A stretch of 64,000 nucleotides of DNA from Streptomyces sp. NBC_01549 (GTDB taxonomy: Bacteria > Actinomycetota > Actinomycetes > Streptomycetales > Streptomycetaceae): positions 7,213,001-7,277,000 of the forward strand of contig NZ_JAPEPW010000001.1 of assembly GCF_026339955.1 (NCBI RefSeq), given 5' to 3'. Every line of letters starts with the position of its first letter. Position 1 is the stretch's first letter. The position numbers were made by a program, and so were the translations under genes. Positions 32,434-39,515 of the stretch are shown here, one piece after another. Below the pieces are notes generated by a model that saw nothing but the letters and a program-made list of their open reading frames with translations, made no database searches and was not told the origin of the DNA.

Positions 32434-33462
32434 TCACTGCTGGGGAGCCGCGCTCCGAAGCGCCGTGATGCAGGAGTCGATCGCCTGCTGGAGCTCCTCC
32501 AGGCGCTGCACCATGTCGTCCTCGTAGATGTCGTCGGCGTCGTCGAAGGTCAGCTCCTCGAAGACCTTCGTGGCCTTCTGCAGGCTGCTGTAGACCTTCG
32601 TGCGACGCTCCTGGACGCGCAGTTCGGGGTCCGCCTCGACGGTCTCGACGACGAGGTTCTTCATGGTGTCGTACGCCTCGGTCGCCCACTCGCCGGTGTC
32701 CTCGCCCTCGTCCAGCTCGTCGAGGAGGGAGAGGTGGCGCTCGGCCTCGGAGCGGAGTTCGGCCGGGGCGTCGAGGGTCTGTCCGGCTGGTGTCCTGATC
32801 TGGCCCTTCTCCGCGATCTGGCGGACGTAGCCGATGCGGTCGGCCGCCCTGGTCTCGGTGGCGACGGCCTTCTTCAGCTCGTCGGTGCGGGCGATGTCAC
32901 GGGCCAGCTCGGCCTGCAGGGTCGGGTCCTCCTTCACCCGGTCGAGGAGCGCGGCCCGGGCCGCCTGGGCCGTGGAGGGGTCGGCCAGGATCGCGGCCCG
33001 CAGCGCGGTGGGGTTCTCGGCGACCTCCAGGGCCTTGGTGGGGCGGATGCCCTCGGCCTTGGCGGCCTCGGTGATGGCGCTGCCGCGCTCGGAGGAGGCG
33101 CTGGAACGGGAGACGTAGTACGTCTGCCACACCTCGGCGTCCGGCAGGTCGATGTCCTGGCCCGGGACGAGGATTTCGAAGTGCGGTACGAGACCGTCGT
33201 CGGCGGCCCTGTCCCAGGCCTTGTAGTAGCGCATCACCCGTTCGGGGGAGCAACCGGCCAGCTCGGCGAACTCCTTCGCGGACACCTTCGGCGTCTCGTC
33301 GGCGGACTGGCCGCCGGGGCGCACACTGCGTGCCACCTTCAGGGCGAAGGTCCAGCCGCCGGTTCGCGCATAGGCCCCGAAGTCGCGTGCGTCACACGAG
33401 ATGGGGTCCAACACGCCCTGGATCGGGGCGGATTGGGCACTCGGATCGAGAACTGCGGTCAC
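32434..33462 (-). CDS. HTH-containing protein divergent from the graspetide genes
   Basis: A 342-aa soluble protein. A probable helix-turn-helix lies at about 58-95 (KVSAKEFAELAGCSPERVMR, then YYKAWDRAADDGLVP). The rest is long, charged and helical, with LDELDEGEDTGEW and a C-terminal VQRLEELQQAIDSC. It reads like a DNA-binding protein with a coiled-coil tail and resembles uncharacterised streptomycete proteins; I cannot name a family. It is divergent from tgmA across about 240 bases, so a regulatory link is conceivable. Confidence 0.65.
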   Translation of the reverse strand: MTAVLDPSAQSAPIQGVLDPISCDARDFGAYARTGGWTFALKVARSVRPGGQSADETPKVSAKEFAELAGCSPERVMRYYKAWDRAADDGLVPHFEILVPGQDIDLPDAEVWQTYYVSRSSASSERGSAITEAAKAEGIRPTKALEVAENPTALRAAILADPSTAQAARAALLDRVKEDPTLQAELARDIARTDELKKAVATETRAADRIGYVRQIAEKGQIRTPAGQTLDAPAELRSEAERHLSLLDELDEGEDTGEWATEAYDTMKNLVVETVEADPELRVQERRTKVYSSLQKATKVFEELTFDDADDIYEDDMVQRLEELQQAIDSCITALRSAAPQQ

Positions 33463-33700
33463 CGGGAACTCTCCTGGGTGAGACGACGTCTAGATTACAG
33501 AGAATGAAGCCTTGGCCGAAGCTTTCGGCCTGGGTCAAGCAGACAACCAAGCACACACACGTGCAATACGGAAACTAGCAAGCCTGAAACGACGCGATGT
33601 GATGCCCTTCACCCCGATGTGGCGGAAAGTGATGAATTCCTTACGGTCGTGACACGTAGGGGAGGGTGCAGAACATCGTGAGATGGCGGGAGGATCCTTC

Positions 33701-33892
33701 GTGCGACCGTTCACCCTCAACTACGCCTTGCCCACAGGGCATTCGGCCGCAATACCCCCGTACCACTTCGACGTGTCCCTGCAGCTGAACGTGCTGCCGG
33801 ACGGCCGTCCGGCCGTCAGTGACCACGCTCTCCTCATGGCCACCGGCACGACCACCTCGACCGCCGGTTCTCAGACGCACTTCGACGACTGA
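33701..33892 (+). CDS. tgmA: ATP-grasp-modified RiPP precursor (graspetide precursor)
   Basis: A 63-aa precursor peptide of the TgmA (GRASP_targ) type. The leader begins RPFTLNYALPTG, the recognition motif of this family, and continues with YHFDVSLQLNVLPDGRPAV. The C-terminal core TGTTTSTAGSQTHFDD has several Thr/Ser donors and two terminal Asp acceptors, suiting omega-ester (side-chain lactone) formation. The GTG at 33701 is preferred over ATG 33683: GGAGG lies seven bases upstream of it, and it places RPF right after the initiator. tgmB begins 15 bases downstream. No leader protease site is obvious. Confidence 0.88.
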   Translation: MRPFTLNYALPTGHSAAIPPYHFDVSLQLNVLPDGRPAVSDHALLMATGTTTSTAGSQTHFDD

Positions 33893-33907
33893 CGGTCCGT
33901 TACTCAC

Positions 33908-34852
33908 ATGACGGTACTCATACTCACGGCGGAGCAGGACGTCACCGCCGACATGGTCGTGGCCAGGCTGCACGAGCAGGGCGTGCCCATGGTGCGCCTG
34001 GACCCGGCCGACCTGCCGGGCAAGGCGGTGCTGTCCGCGGACTACGCGCACGGCGACTTCGACGGCTACCTCTCGGTCAACGGCCACGTCCTCAGCATGG
34101 GTGGCCTGCGCTCCGTGTGGGTACGCCGGCCGGGTGAACCCGCGGCGCACGCGGCGGAGCCCTCGCCGTGGCTCACCGCGGAGACCAGGCAGGCCCTGTT
34201 CGGCATGCTCTACTCCGCCTCCACCCGCTGGATGAACCACCCGCGCCGGGCCGAGCAGGCCCGGCACAAGCCCTGGCAGCTGAGGGTGGCCCACAGCAGC
34301 GGGTTCGCGGTGCCGCCGACCGTGATCACCACCGCACCACGGGTGGCCCAGCAGTTCGTGGAGGAGTACCGGCAGGTGGTGGTGAAGTCCGCCTCCGGGC
34401 CGCCGCCCGGCGAACCGCCGGTGGCCCTGCCGACCACGCTGATCGGCCCCGACGCGGACTTCTCCGGCGTCGCGGCCGGTCCCGCGCTGCTTCAGCAGTA
34501 CATCCCCAAGCGGGCCGACATCCGGCTCACCTGCATCGGCAACCAGCTGTTCGCCGCACGGAAGGTCGCCGAGCCCGGGCAGGTCGACGGGCGCTTCGGC
34601 GACACCGGACACGGCTGGGAGCCCACCCCGGTGCCGGGCCGTATCTCCCGCTCGGTCCAGGAGTACACGGCGTTCACCGGACTCGCGTACGCCGCCTTCG
34701 ACTTCGCCGAGGACGAGGACGGCGTCTGGTGGTTCCTGGAGGGCAACCAGGGAGGCCAGTTCGGCTTCATCGAACTGGAGACCGGCCAGCCCATCTCCGA
34801 GGCGGTCGCGGTCTGGCTCTCCCAACGAAGACCGGCTGCCAAGGGCCATTGA
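33908..34852 (+). CDS. tgmB: ATP-grasp ribosomal peptide maturase
   Basis: A 314-aa ATP-grasp ligase of the TgmB (SAV_5884-like) group that activates Asp/Glu side chains of the precursor as acyl phosphates and joins them to Thr/Ser hydroxyls. It starts MTVLILTAEQDVTADMVVAR. Middle segments NHPRRAEQARHKPWQLRVA and YRQVVVKSASG form the nucleotide-binding part (Lys in VVVKS). The metal-binding end is WWFLEGNQGGQFGFIE. Length is normal. It follows tgmA by 15 bases. The usual third gene, a protein-L-isoaspartate methyltransferase-like tgmC, is absent. Confidence 0.93.
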   Translation: MTVLILTAEQDVTADMVVARLHEQGVPMVRLDPADLPGKAVLSADYAHGDFDGYLSVNGHVLSMGGLRSVWVRRPGEPAAHAAEPSPWLTAETRQALFGMLYSASTRWMNHPRRAEQARHKPWQLRVAHSSGFAVPPTVITTAPRVAQQFVEEYRQVVVKSASGPPPGEPPVALPTTLIGPDADFSGVAAGPALLQQYIPKRADIRLTCIGNQLFAARKVAEPGQVDGRFGDTGHGWEPTPVPGRISRSVQEYTAFTGLAYAAFDFAEDEDGVWWFLEGNQGGQFGFIELETGQPISEAVAVWLSQRRPAAKGH

Positions 34853-34911
34853 CGCGCGTCAACCCGGCTCGACCCTCGATCCTCGACCTGCGCGGCACGG
34901 TCTGCCGCGCA
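34849..34911. terminator. Palindrome at the tgmB stop and hairpin between convergent genes
   Basis: TTGACGCGCGTCAA (34849-34862) is a perfect palindrome containing the tgmB stop. TGCGCGGCA-cggtc-TGCCGCGCA (34889-34911) is a perfect nine-base hairpin in the 75-base gap before the converging kinase-like gene. Together they probably end both transcripts. Confidence 0.6.
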
Positions 34912-34927
34912 TCGAAGACGTAGTCCC

Positions 34928-36568
34928 TCACCGTGATGTGCCCTTGAAGGTCCGCAGGAACGTGGCCTGGGCGGCCCGGTTGGCGGTGGTGTCCCAGTCG
35001 GCGGCCGGGGTCGTCCACCGCAGCGAGAAGCCCTCGTGGTCGCTGATGAGGAACCCACGCCCGAACGTGCGCTCACGGACGCCGCCGGTCGTCGACAGCC
35101 ACTCCATGTCCGCCCCCTTGTAGCCCTGGTAGGTGACGGCGAGGATGTCACCCAGCCGCTCGTAGGCGATGGAATCGTCGCGCAGCGAGGCGTCCACCTC
35201 ACGCCAGACCGCGACGGGGTCCGAGGCGAGCTGGGTGCTGTGGGTGACGACCAGCGTGCGTGGGTCCCCGCTCGCGCCGAGCGTGACCCGATAGGAGCCG
35301 TCGGCGGAACTCTCGGTCCGCACCGGCTTCCAGCCCTTGGGCAGCTCGACGGAGAAGCCCTGGGGCGCGGTGTAACGGAAGAAGCCGGCCGGCGGATCCT
35401 GGGTGACGGTGTGGGACGGCGAAGGGGAGGCGGAACCGGACGAGGAAGGAGAAGGGGAGGCGGACGCCGATGGGGCCTGCTGGGGGACGGTACTGCTGGG
35501 CGCGGCGCTCGGCGTGGGCGACGGCTTGGCGGAAACCGTGGGGGAAGGCGCGGCGCCGGACGCGGACGTGCCGCGCTCGGACAGTCCGCCCGCCACGGTG
35601 AGCCCGGCGAAGCAGACGGCCGTCACGGCCAGCGCCCCGCCCAGCAGCACCGGGCGGCTGAGGGGCCGCTTGCCCCACACCCGCCCCGTGGGCGGGGTGC
35701 CGAGGTCCCGGAAGATCGGCAGGGTCTCGGTGGGCATCGAGTCCTCGTCGTGTTCCGCCTTGAGGATACGCGTGAGCGCCTCCCGAACGACCGACTCGGG
35801 CACCCGTTCCACGGGATCCCTGCGCAGGAGTCCCTGAATGGCCGGACTGAGCGGGCCGGCGCCCAACGGGGCCCGGATGGGCAGCCGTTCCACGGCGCGC
35901 AACGTCGCTTCGAGCCCGCCCCGGTCCCGGATGGCCGGCCGGCCCTCGACCATCTCGTACATGATCGCGCCCAGGGCCCACAGATCCGTGGCCGGTCCAC
36001 CGCCCTCCCCACGGGCCTGCTCGGGGGAGGCGTACGACGGTGCCGTCACGCGCGGCGACGCGGTGGCTCCCATCAGCCCGAAGCCGGCCACCGTGACCCC
36101 GCCCCGCTCCTCCACCCACACCTGGCCGGGGCTGAGGTCGCCGTGTGTGATCCCCTCCCGATGGGCCGTGCCCAGGACGTCGAGGACACCGAGCCCGATC
36201 CGGGCCGCCCGCACGTAGTCCACCGGGCCGTGCCCGAGGAGCGCGCCCAGCGGAACGCCCTCCGGCCGTGCGGTGACCGTCCACAGGAATTCGTTGTCCT
36301 CGACGACGTCGACCACGACGGGCACCCGCCCGGGGCAGACCAGTCCCAGGGCCTCGGACTCCCGGGTGATCCGGACGGCGGTGCGCAGCTCGGCCTCCTC
36401 ACGGAGATGCGCCGGGAGGCGGGAGCGCGTCAGGGTGACCGGACGCTCGGACTCGACGTCCAGACCGTGCCAGGCGTCGCGCCCCTCCTCGTGGTGGACG
36501 GCCTCCCGCAGTCGGTATCTTCCGGCGACCAACTCATCCGTGGAGACTTGCACCTTGACCATGGTCAT
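34928..36568 (-). CDS. Membrane-anchored serine/threonine kinase-like protein, probable pseudokinase
   Basis: A 546-aa protein built like an actinobacterial receptor kinase: kinase-like domain (about 15-270), juxtamembrane part, one helix (about 308-332, VLLGGALAVTAVCFAGLTVA), a Ser/Pro linker, and an extracellular beta domain (about 395-546). Catalytic motifs are degraded. The VAIK lysine position reads RPVTLTRSR without Lys; the catalytic loop is HGDLSPGQ (Asp144 kept, Asn changed to Gln149); the metal-binding DFG is AGFGL (Asp changed to Gly162). It keeps the DLWALG and APSYASPEQARG segments of the fold. It probably binds or senses rather than phosphorylates. It converges on tgmB. Confidence 0.85.
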   Translation of the reverse strand: MTMVKVQVSTDELVAGRYRLREAVHHEEGRDAWHGLDVESERPVTLTRSRLPAHLREEAELRTAVRITRESEALGLVCPGRVPVVVDVVEDNEFLWTVTARPEGVPLGALLGHGPVDYVRAARIGLGVLDVLGTAHREGITHGDLSPGQVWVEERGGVTVAGFGLMGATASPRVTAPSYASPEQARGEGGGPATDLWALGAIMYEMVEGRPAIRDRGGLEATLRAVERLPIRAPLGAGPLSPAIQGLLRRDPVERVPESVVREALTRILKAEHDEDSMPTETLPIFRDLGTPPTGRVWGKRPLSRPVLLGGALAVTAVCFAGLTVAGGLSERGTSASGAAPSPTVSAKPSPTPSAAPSSTVPQQAPSASASPSPSSSGSASPSPSHTVTQDPPAGFFRYTAPQGFSVELPKGWKPVRTESSADGSYRVTLGASGDPRTLVVTHSTQLASDPVAVWREVDASLRDDSIAYERLGDILAVTYQGYKGADMEWLSTTGGVRERTFGRGFLISDHEGFSLRWTTPAADWDTTANRAAQATFLRTFKGTSR

Positions 36569-36728
36569 CCCTCACTGCGCACCGGACTCTCACCTTTCCC
36601 GGTTGTACGGCGGATGTGACGTTGTGTGTTCAACGGAAGGCGATACCAGGGGCCCGTTTTTCTGGAATTCTTTGCGCGTAGCGCACGTGTGCGAAAAAAT
36701 TCAGGCCCCAGCCGCACAGCGGTTCCTC

Positions 36729-37955
36729 TCACGGTGCCGTCGGACCGGTGTCCTTGCCGATGTACGACTCGGCGAAGGTGGCCGCTGCCGCGGGTGAGCC
36801 GAGGATCCGGCGCAGGCGGGCTCTCGCGGAACCGGCCCGGAAGGGATCGTCCGAGGACGGTCCGTGCAGCAACTCCGCGAGCCACTGCGAGAATTCCTGG
36901 TACTCCCACACCCGCCGCAGACAGGCCGCCGAGTAGCCGCGCAGTCCATCGGCGTCCCCCCTGAGGTAGTAGGCGACGAGCGCGTCGGCCAGCAACAGGG
37001 CGTCGTGCAGCGCGAGGTTCATGCCCTTCGCGGCGATGGGCGCGACGAGGTGCGCGGAGTCGCCGGCCAGGAACAGCCGCCCGTACGTCATCGGCTCCAC
37101 GACGTAGCTGTGCATGTCGAGGACCCGCTTCTCGATCAGCGGTCCCTCGGTGAGCGGAGGCGCTCCGGCGGCCGACAGCCTGGCGTGCAGCTCCGACCAG
37201 ACACGGTCGTGCGACCAGTTCTCCGGGTCCTCGCCGGGTGCCACCTCCAGGTAGTACCGGGTGACCTCGGGGCTGCGGGCCATATGGGCGCCGAACCCAC
37301 GCGGGTGGACACCGAAGACGACGCAGTCGCTGGACGGCGGCGCCTCGGCGAGCAGCGCCAGCCAGCCGACCCCGTAGTCGAACCGGGCCACCGTGCCCCG
37401 GTCCGGGGTCACATGGGTGCGGGTCACTCCGCGCGCGCCGTCGCAGCCGGCGACGATCTCACAGTCGATCCGCCGGCGCTCACCCGTCTCAGGATCGGTG
37501 TAGAGCACCGCGGGCCGGTCGCCGTCGATGCCGTGCAGGGCCACGTCCCGCACACCGAAACGGATGTCGCCGCCCTTCACATCGGCGTACTCGCGCACCA
37601 GGTCCGTCACCAGCAGCGGCTGCGGATAGACGAAGTGCCGGTCCCCGGACAGCGCGGCGTACCGGAAGCGGTGCCGCTCGCCGTCGATGCGGAACTCGCA
37701 CTCGCTGTGCGCCTGCGCCCGCTCCACCAGCCGGTCGGCCAGCCCCCGTCGACGCAGCGCCCGCACAGCCCACTCCTCGATGAATCCGGCGCGGGGGCGC
37801 TGTTCGACGAACTCCCGGCTCTCGGTCTCCAGGACCACGCAGTCGACGGACGCGGCCCGAAGGATGTTGGCGACGGTGAGCCCGGCCGGTCCGGCACCGA
37901 TGATGACGACGGGGACGCGCGGCGTCGGCGCGGATGTGGGGGAGGGGTTGATCAT
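36729..37955 (-). CDS. pobA: FAD-dependent aromatic hydroxylase, 4-hydroxybenzoate 3-monooxygenase type
   Basis: A 408-aa class A flavoprotein monooxygenase. FAD binding: VVIIGAGPAGLTVANILRAA near the start and RLFLAGDSAHLVAPIAAKGM late. The DG motif IVAGCDGARGVTR lies between. The segment EQRPRAGFIEEWAVRALRRR and the pattern around YPQPLLVTDLV match PobA, which converts 4-hydroxybenzoate to protocatechuate. The true substrate may be another hydroxybenzoate. ATG 37955 starts shortly before the FAD motif; the upstream extension is unlikely. Its upstream region now ends at an IS701-type element about 110 bases away. No PobR is adjacent. Confidence 0.8.
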   Translation of the reverse strand: MINPSPTSAPTPRVPVVIIGAGPAGLTVANILRAASVDCVVLETESREFVEQRPRAGFIEEWAVRALRRRGLADRLVERAQAHSECEFRIDGERHRFRYAALSGDRHFVYPQPLLVTDLVREYADVKGGDIRFGVRDVALHGIDGDRPAVLYTDPETGERRRIDCEIVAGCDGARGVTRTHVTPDRGTVARFDYGVGWLALLAEAPPSSDCVVFGVHPRGFGAHMARSPEVTRYYLEVAPGEDPENWSHDRVWSELHARLSAAGAPPLTEGPLIEKRVLDMHSYVVEPMTYGRLFLAGDSAHLVAPIAAKGMNLALHDALLLADALVAYYLRGDADGLRGYSAACLRRVWEYQEFSQWLAELLHGPSSDDPFRAGSARARLRRILGSPAAAATFAESYIGKDTGPTAP

Positions 37956-38062
37956 CTCGGCATTATGGCGGCGGTCCGACAAGCCCCCACACCCCCTGCG
38001 CAACCCTCTGACACGGCCCGCACAACCCCTCCGCCCCGGCCCGTGGCATCCCTGGACAGACC

Positions 38063-38066
38063 CTAG
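38063..38066. repeat. CTAG target-site duplication, left
   Basis: CTAG directly outside the left inverted repeat of the IS701-type element; the matching copy is 39512-39515. IS701-family elements duplicate four bases of the YTAR type. Confidence 0.85.
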
Positions 38067-39511
38067 TAGGGCTTTGTTAGGTCCTGTGGTGGGGTTCGGG
38101 TGTGGGGGCGGGGTGGCCGCATATCGAGCAGGCGCCGGTCCAGGTGGCCAGGATCTTCTGTAACGCGCGCAGAACCGCGTAGAGGGTCAGGCCGGCGCAG
38201 GGACTTTTGGGTCGAGGCGGAGCATGGTGCAGAAGGCCTGGGCGAGGGCGGCCAGGGTCACGTGCCGGTGCCAGCCGAGGTAGCTGCGGCCTTCGAAGTG
38301 GTCCAGGCCGAGGCCGTCCTTGAGCTCACGGTAGTCGTGCTCGACCCGCCAGCGGATCTTGGCGATACGGACGAGTTCGCGTAGCGGGGTGCCGGCGGGC
38401 AGGGTGGAGAGCCAGTAGTCGGTGGGCTCGGCGGCGCCGGGTGGCCATTCGGCCAGCAGCCAGCACTCGGGCAGACTGCCGTCCAGGTCACGGGGGATGT
38501 CGCGGTTGGCCGGGCGCACGCGCATGGCCACGAAGCGCGAGCGCATGTCGGCCCGTGGGTTGCGCGGACCGCTCTTGGTGCCCTGGCGCCAGGTGACGGT
38601 GCGGGCGGCGCCCCGCCCGGCGGCCAGGACGAGGTCACGCAGGGTGCTGTGCGGCATCGGGTAGGCGGGCCGGGGCGGGCGGCCGCGGCCGCTGTAGGGC
38701 GGACGCTCGGGCAACGCCTCACCGGGGTAGGCGGTGGTGGTTCCTTTGACGGCGACCGCGTAGGCGAGACCGCGTTCGGTCAGGCCCAGGCGGAAGCCGG
38801 TGGCATCGCCGTAACCGGCATCGGCGACCACCGGCAGACCGGGCAGTTCCCACTGGCCGCGGACCTCGTCGAGCATCTCCAGCGCCTGGCGCCACTTCTC
38901 CTTGTGGCGGACCTGGTCGGGGATGCCCGCCCGCTGGCGGCGTCGGCGGATCGCCTCGGCCAGCAGCGGGTCGTCCCCGGATGCGGCGTCGTCCCAGCTG
39001 TCGGGGATGAACAGCCGCCAGTTGACGGCCGCTGAGGCGTGGTCGCTGACCAAGTTGACACTGACCGCTATCTGGCAGTTTCCGCGCTTGCCCAAGGCGC
39101 CGCAGTACATCCGGGCCACCCCAGGGGAGTCGTACCCGTCCTTTGGGAAGCCCGTGTCGTCGATCGCATACGCCTCCGGGGTGATGTGCGCCGCTGCCCA
39201 CCGCGAGACCCGGCGCCGCACCTCGACGTAGTCCCAGGTGGAGGAGGAGATGAACTGCTGCAGCTGCTGGTGGTCCACGCCCAGACGCTCGGCCATCGGC
39301 TGCATCGACTTGCGCTTGCCGTCCAGCATCAGCCCACGCACGTACAGCTCGCCCTTGGCCCGCTGGTCCCGGCGTTTCACCGTGCCGAGCATCTCGGCTG
39401 CGAACGCCTCCAAGCGGGGGCGGATCTCGTCCATCTCCTCAGGTGTCACACCTGACAGGACATCACGAGACTACCTCGGAACGATCAACCAGGGTACGTA
39501 ACAAAGCCCTA
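38067..39511. mobile_element. Complete IS701-family insertion sequence, 1445 bp
   Basis: Bounded by perfect 13-base terminal inverted repeats TAGGGCTTTGTTA (38067-38079 and the complement at 39499-39511) and flanked by CTAG duplications on both sides. It holds one transposase gene on the minus strand with no frameshift, so it looks intact and recently inserted. The target was the stop codon of the rhamnosidase gene. Confidence 0.92.
38187..39449 (-). CDS. IS701-family transposase
   Basis: A 420-aa DDE transposase. Catalytic residues: Asp in YAIDDTGFPKDG (about 97), Asp in PVVADAGYGDATG, and Glu in WRVEHDYRELKDGLG, in the order of the IS4/IS701 group. The N-terminal part (RRDQRAKGELYVRGLMLDGK, then SMQPMAERLG) is typical of IS701. 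It fills most of the element and keeps full length. Confidence 0.95.
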   Translation of the reverse strand: MTPEEMDEIRPRLEAFAAEMLGTVKRRDQRAKGELYVRGLMLDGKRKSMQPMAERLGVDHQQLQQFISSSTWDYVEVRRRVSRWAAAHITPEAYAIDDTGFPKDGYDSPGVARMYCGALGKRGNCQIAVSVNLVSDHASAAVNWRLFIPDSWDDAASGDDPLLAEAIRRRRQRAGIPDQVRHKEKWRQALEMLDEVRGQWELPGLPVVADAGYGDATGFRLGLTERGLAYAVAVKGTTTAYPGEALPERPPYSGRGRPPRPAYPMPHSTLRDLVLAAGRGAARTVTWRQGTKSGPRNPRADMRSRFVAMRVRPANRDIPRDLDGSLPECWLLAEWPPGAAEPTDYWLSTLPAGTPLRELVRIAKIRWRVEHDYRELKDGLGLDHFEGRSYLGWHRHVTLAALAQAFCTMLRLDPKVPAPA

Positions 39512-39515
39512 CTAG
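39512..39515. repeat. CTAG target-site duplication, right
   Basis: Second copy of the four-base duplication. Read on the minus strand, its last three bases are the TAG stop of the rhamnosidase. Confidence 0.85.

Noticed and set aside
33893..36568. A tgmC methyltransferase in the graspetide locus
   Set aside because: I looked for a SAM-binding GxGxG protein after tgmB on both strands; only the kinase-like gene is present.
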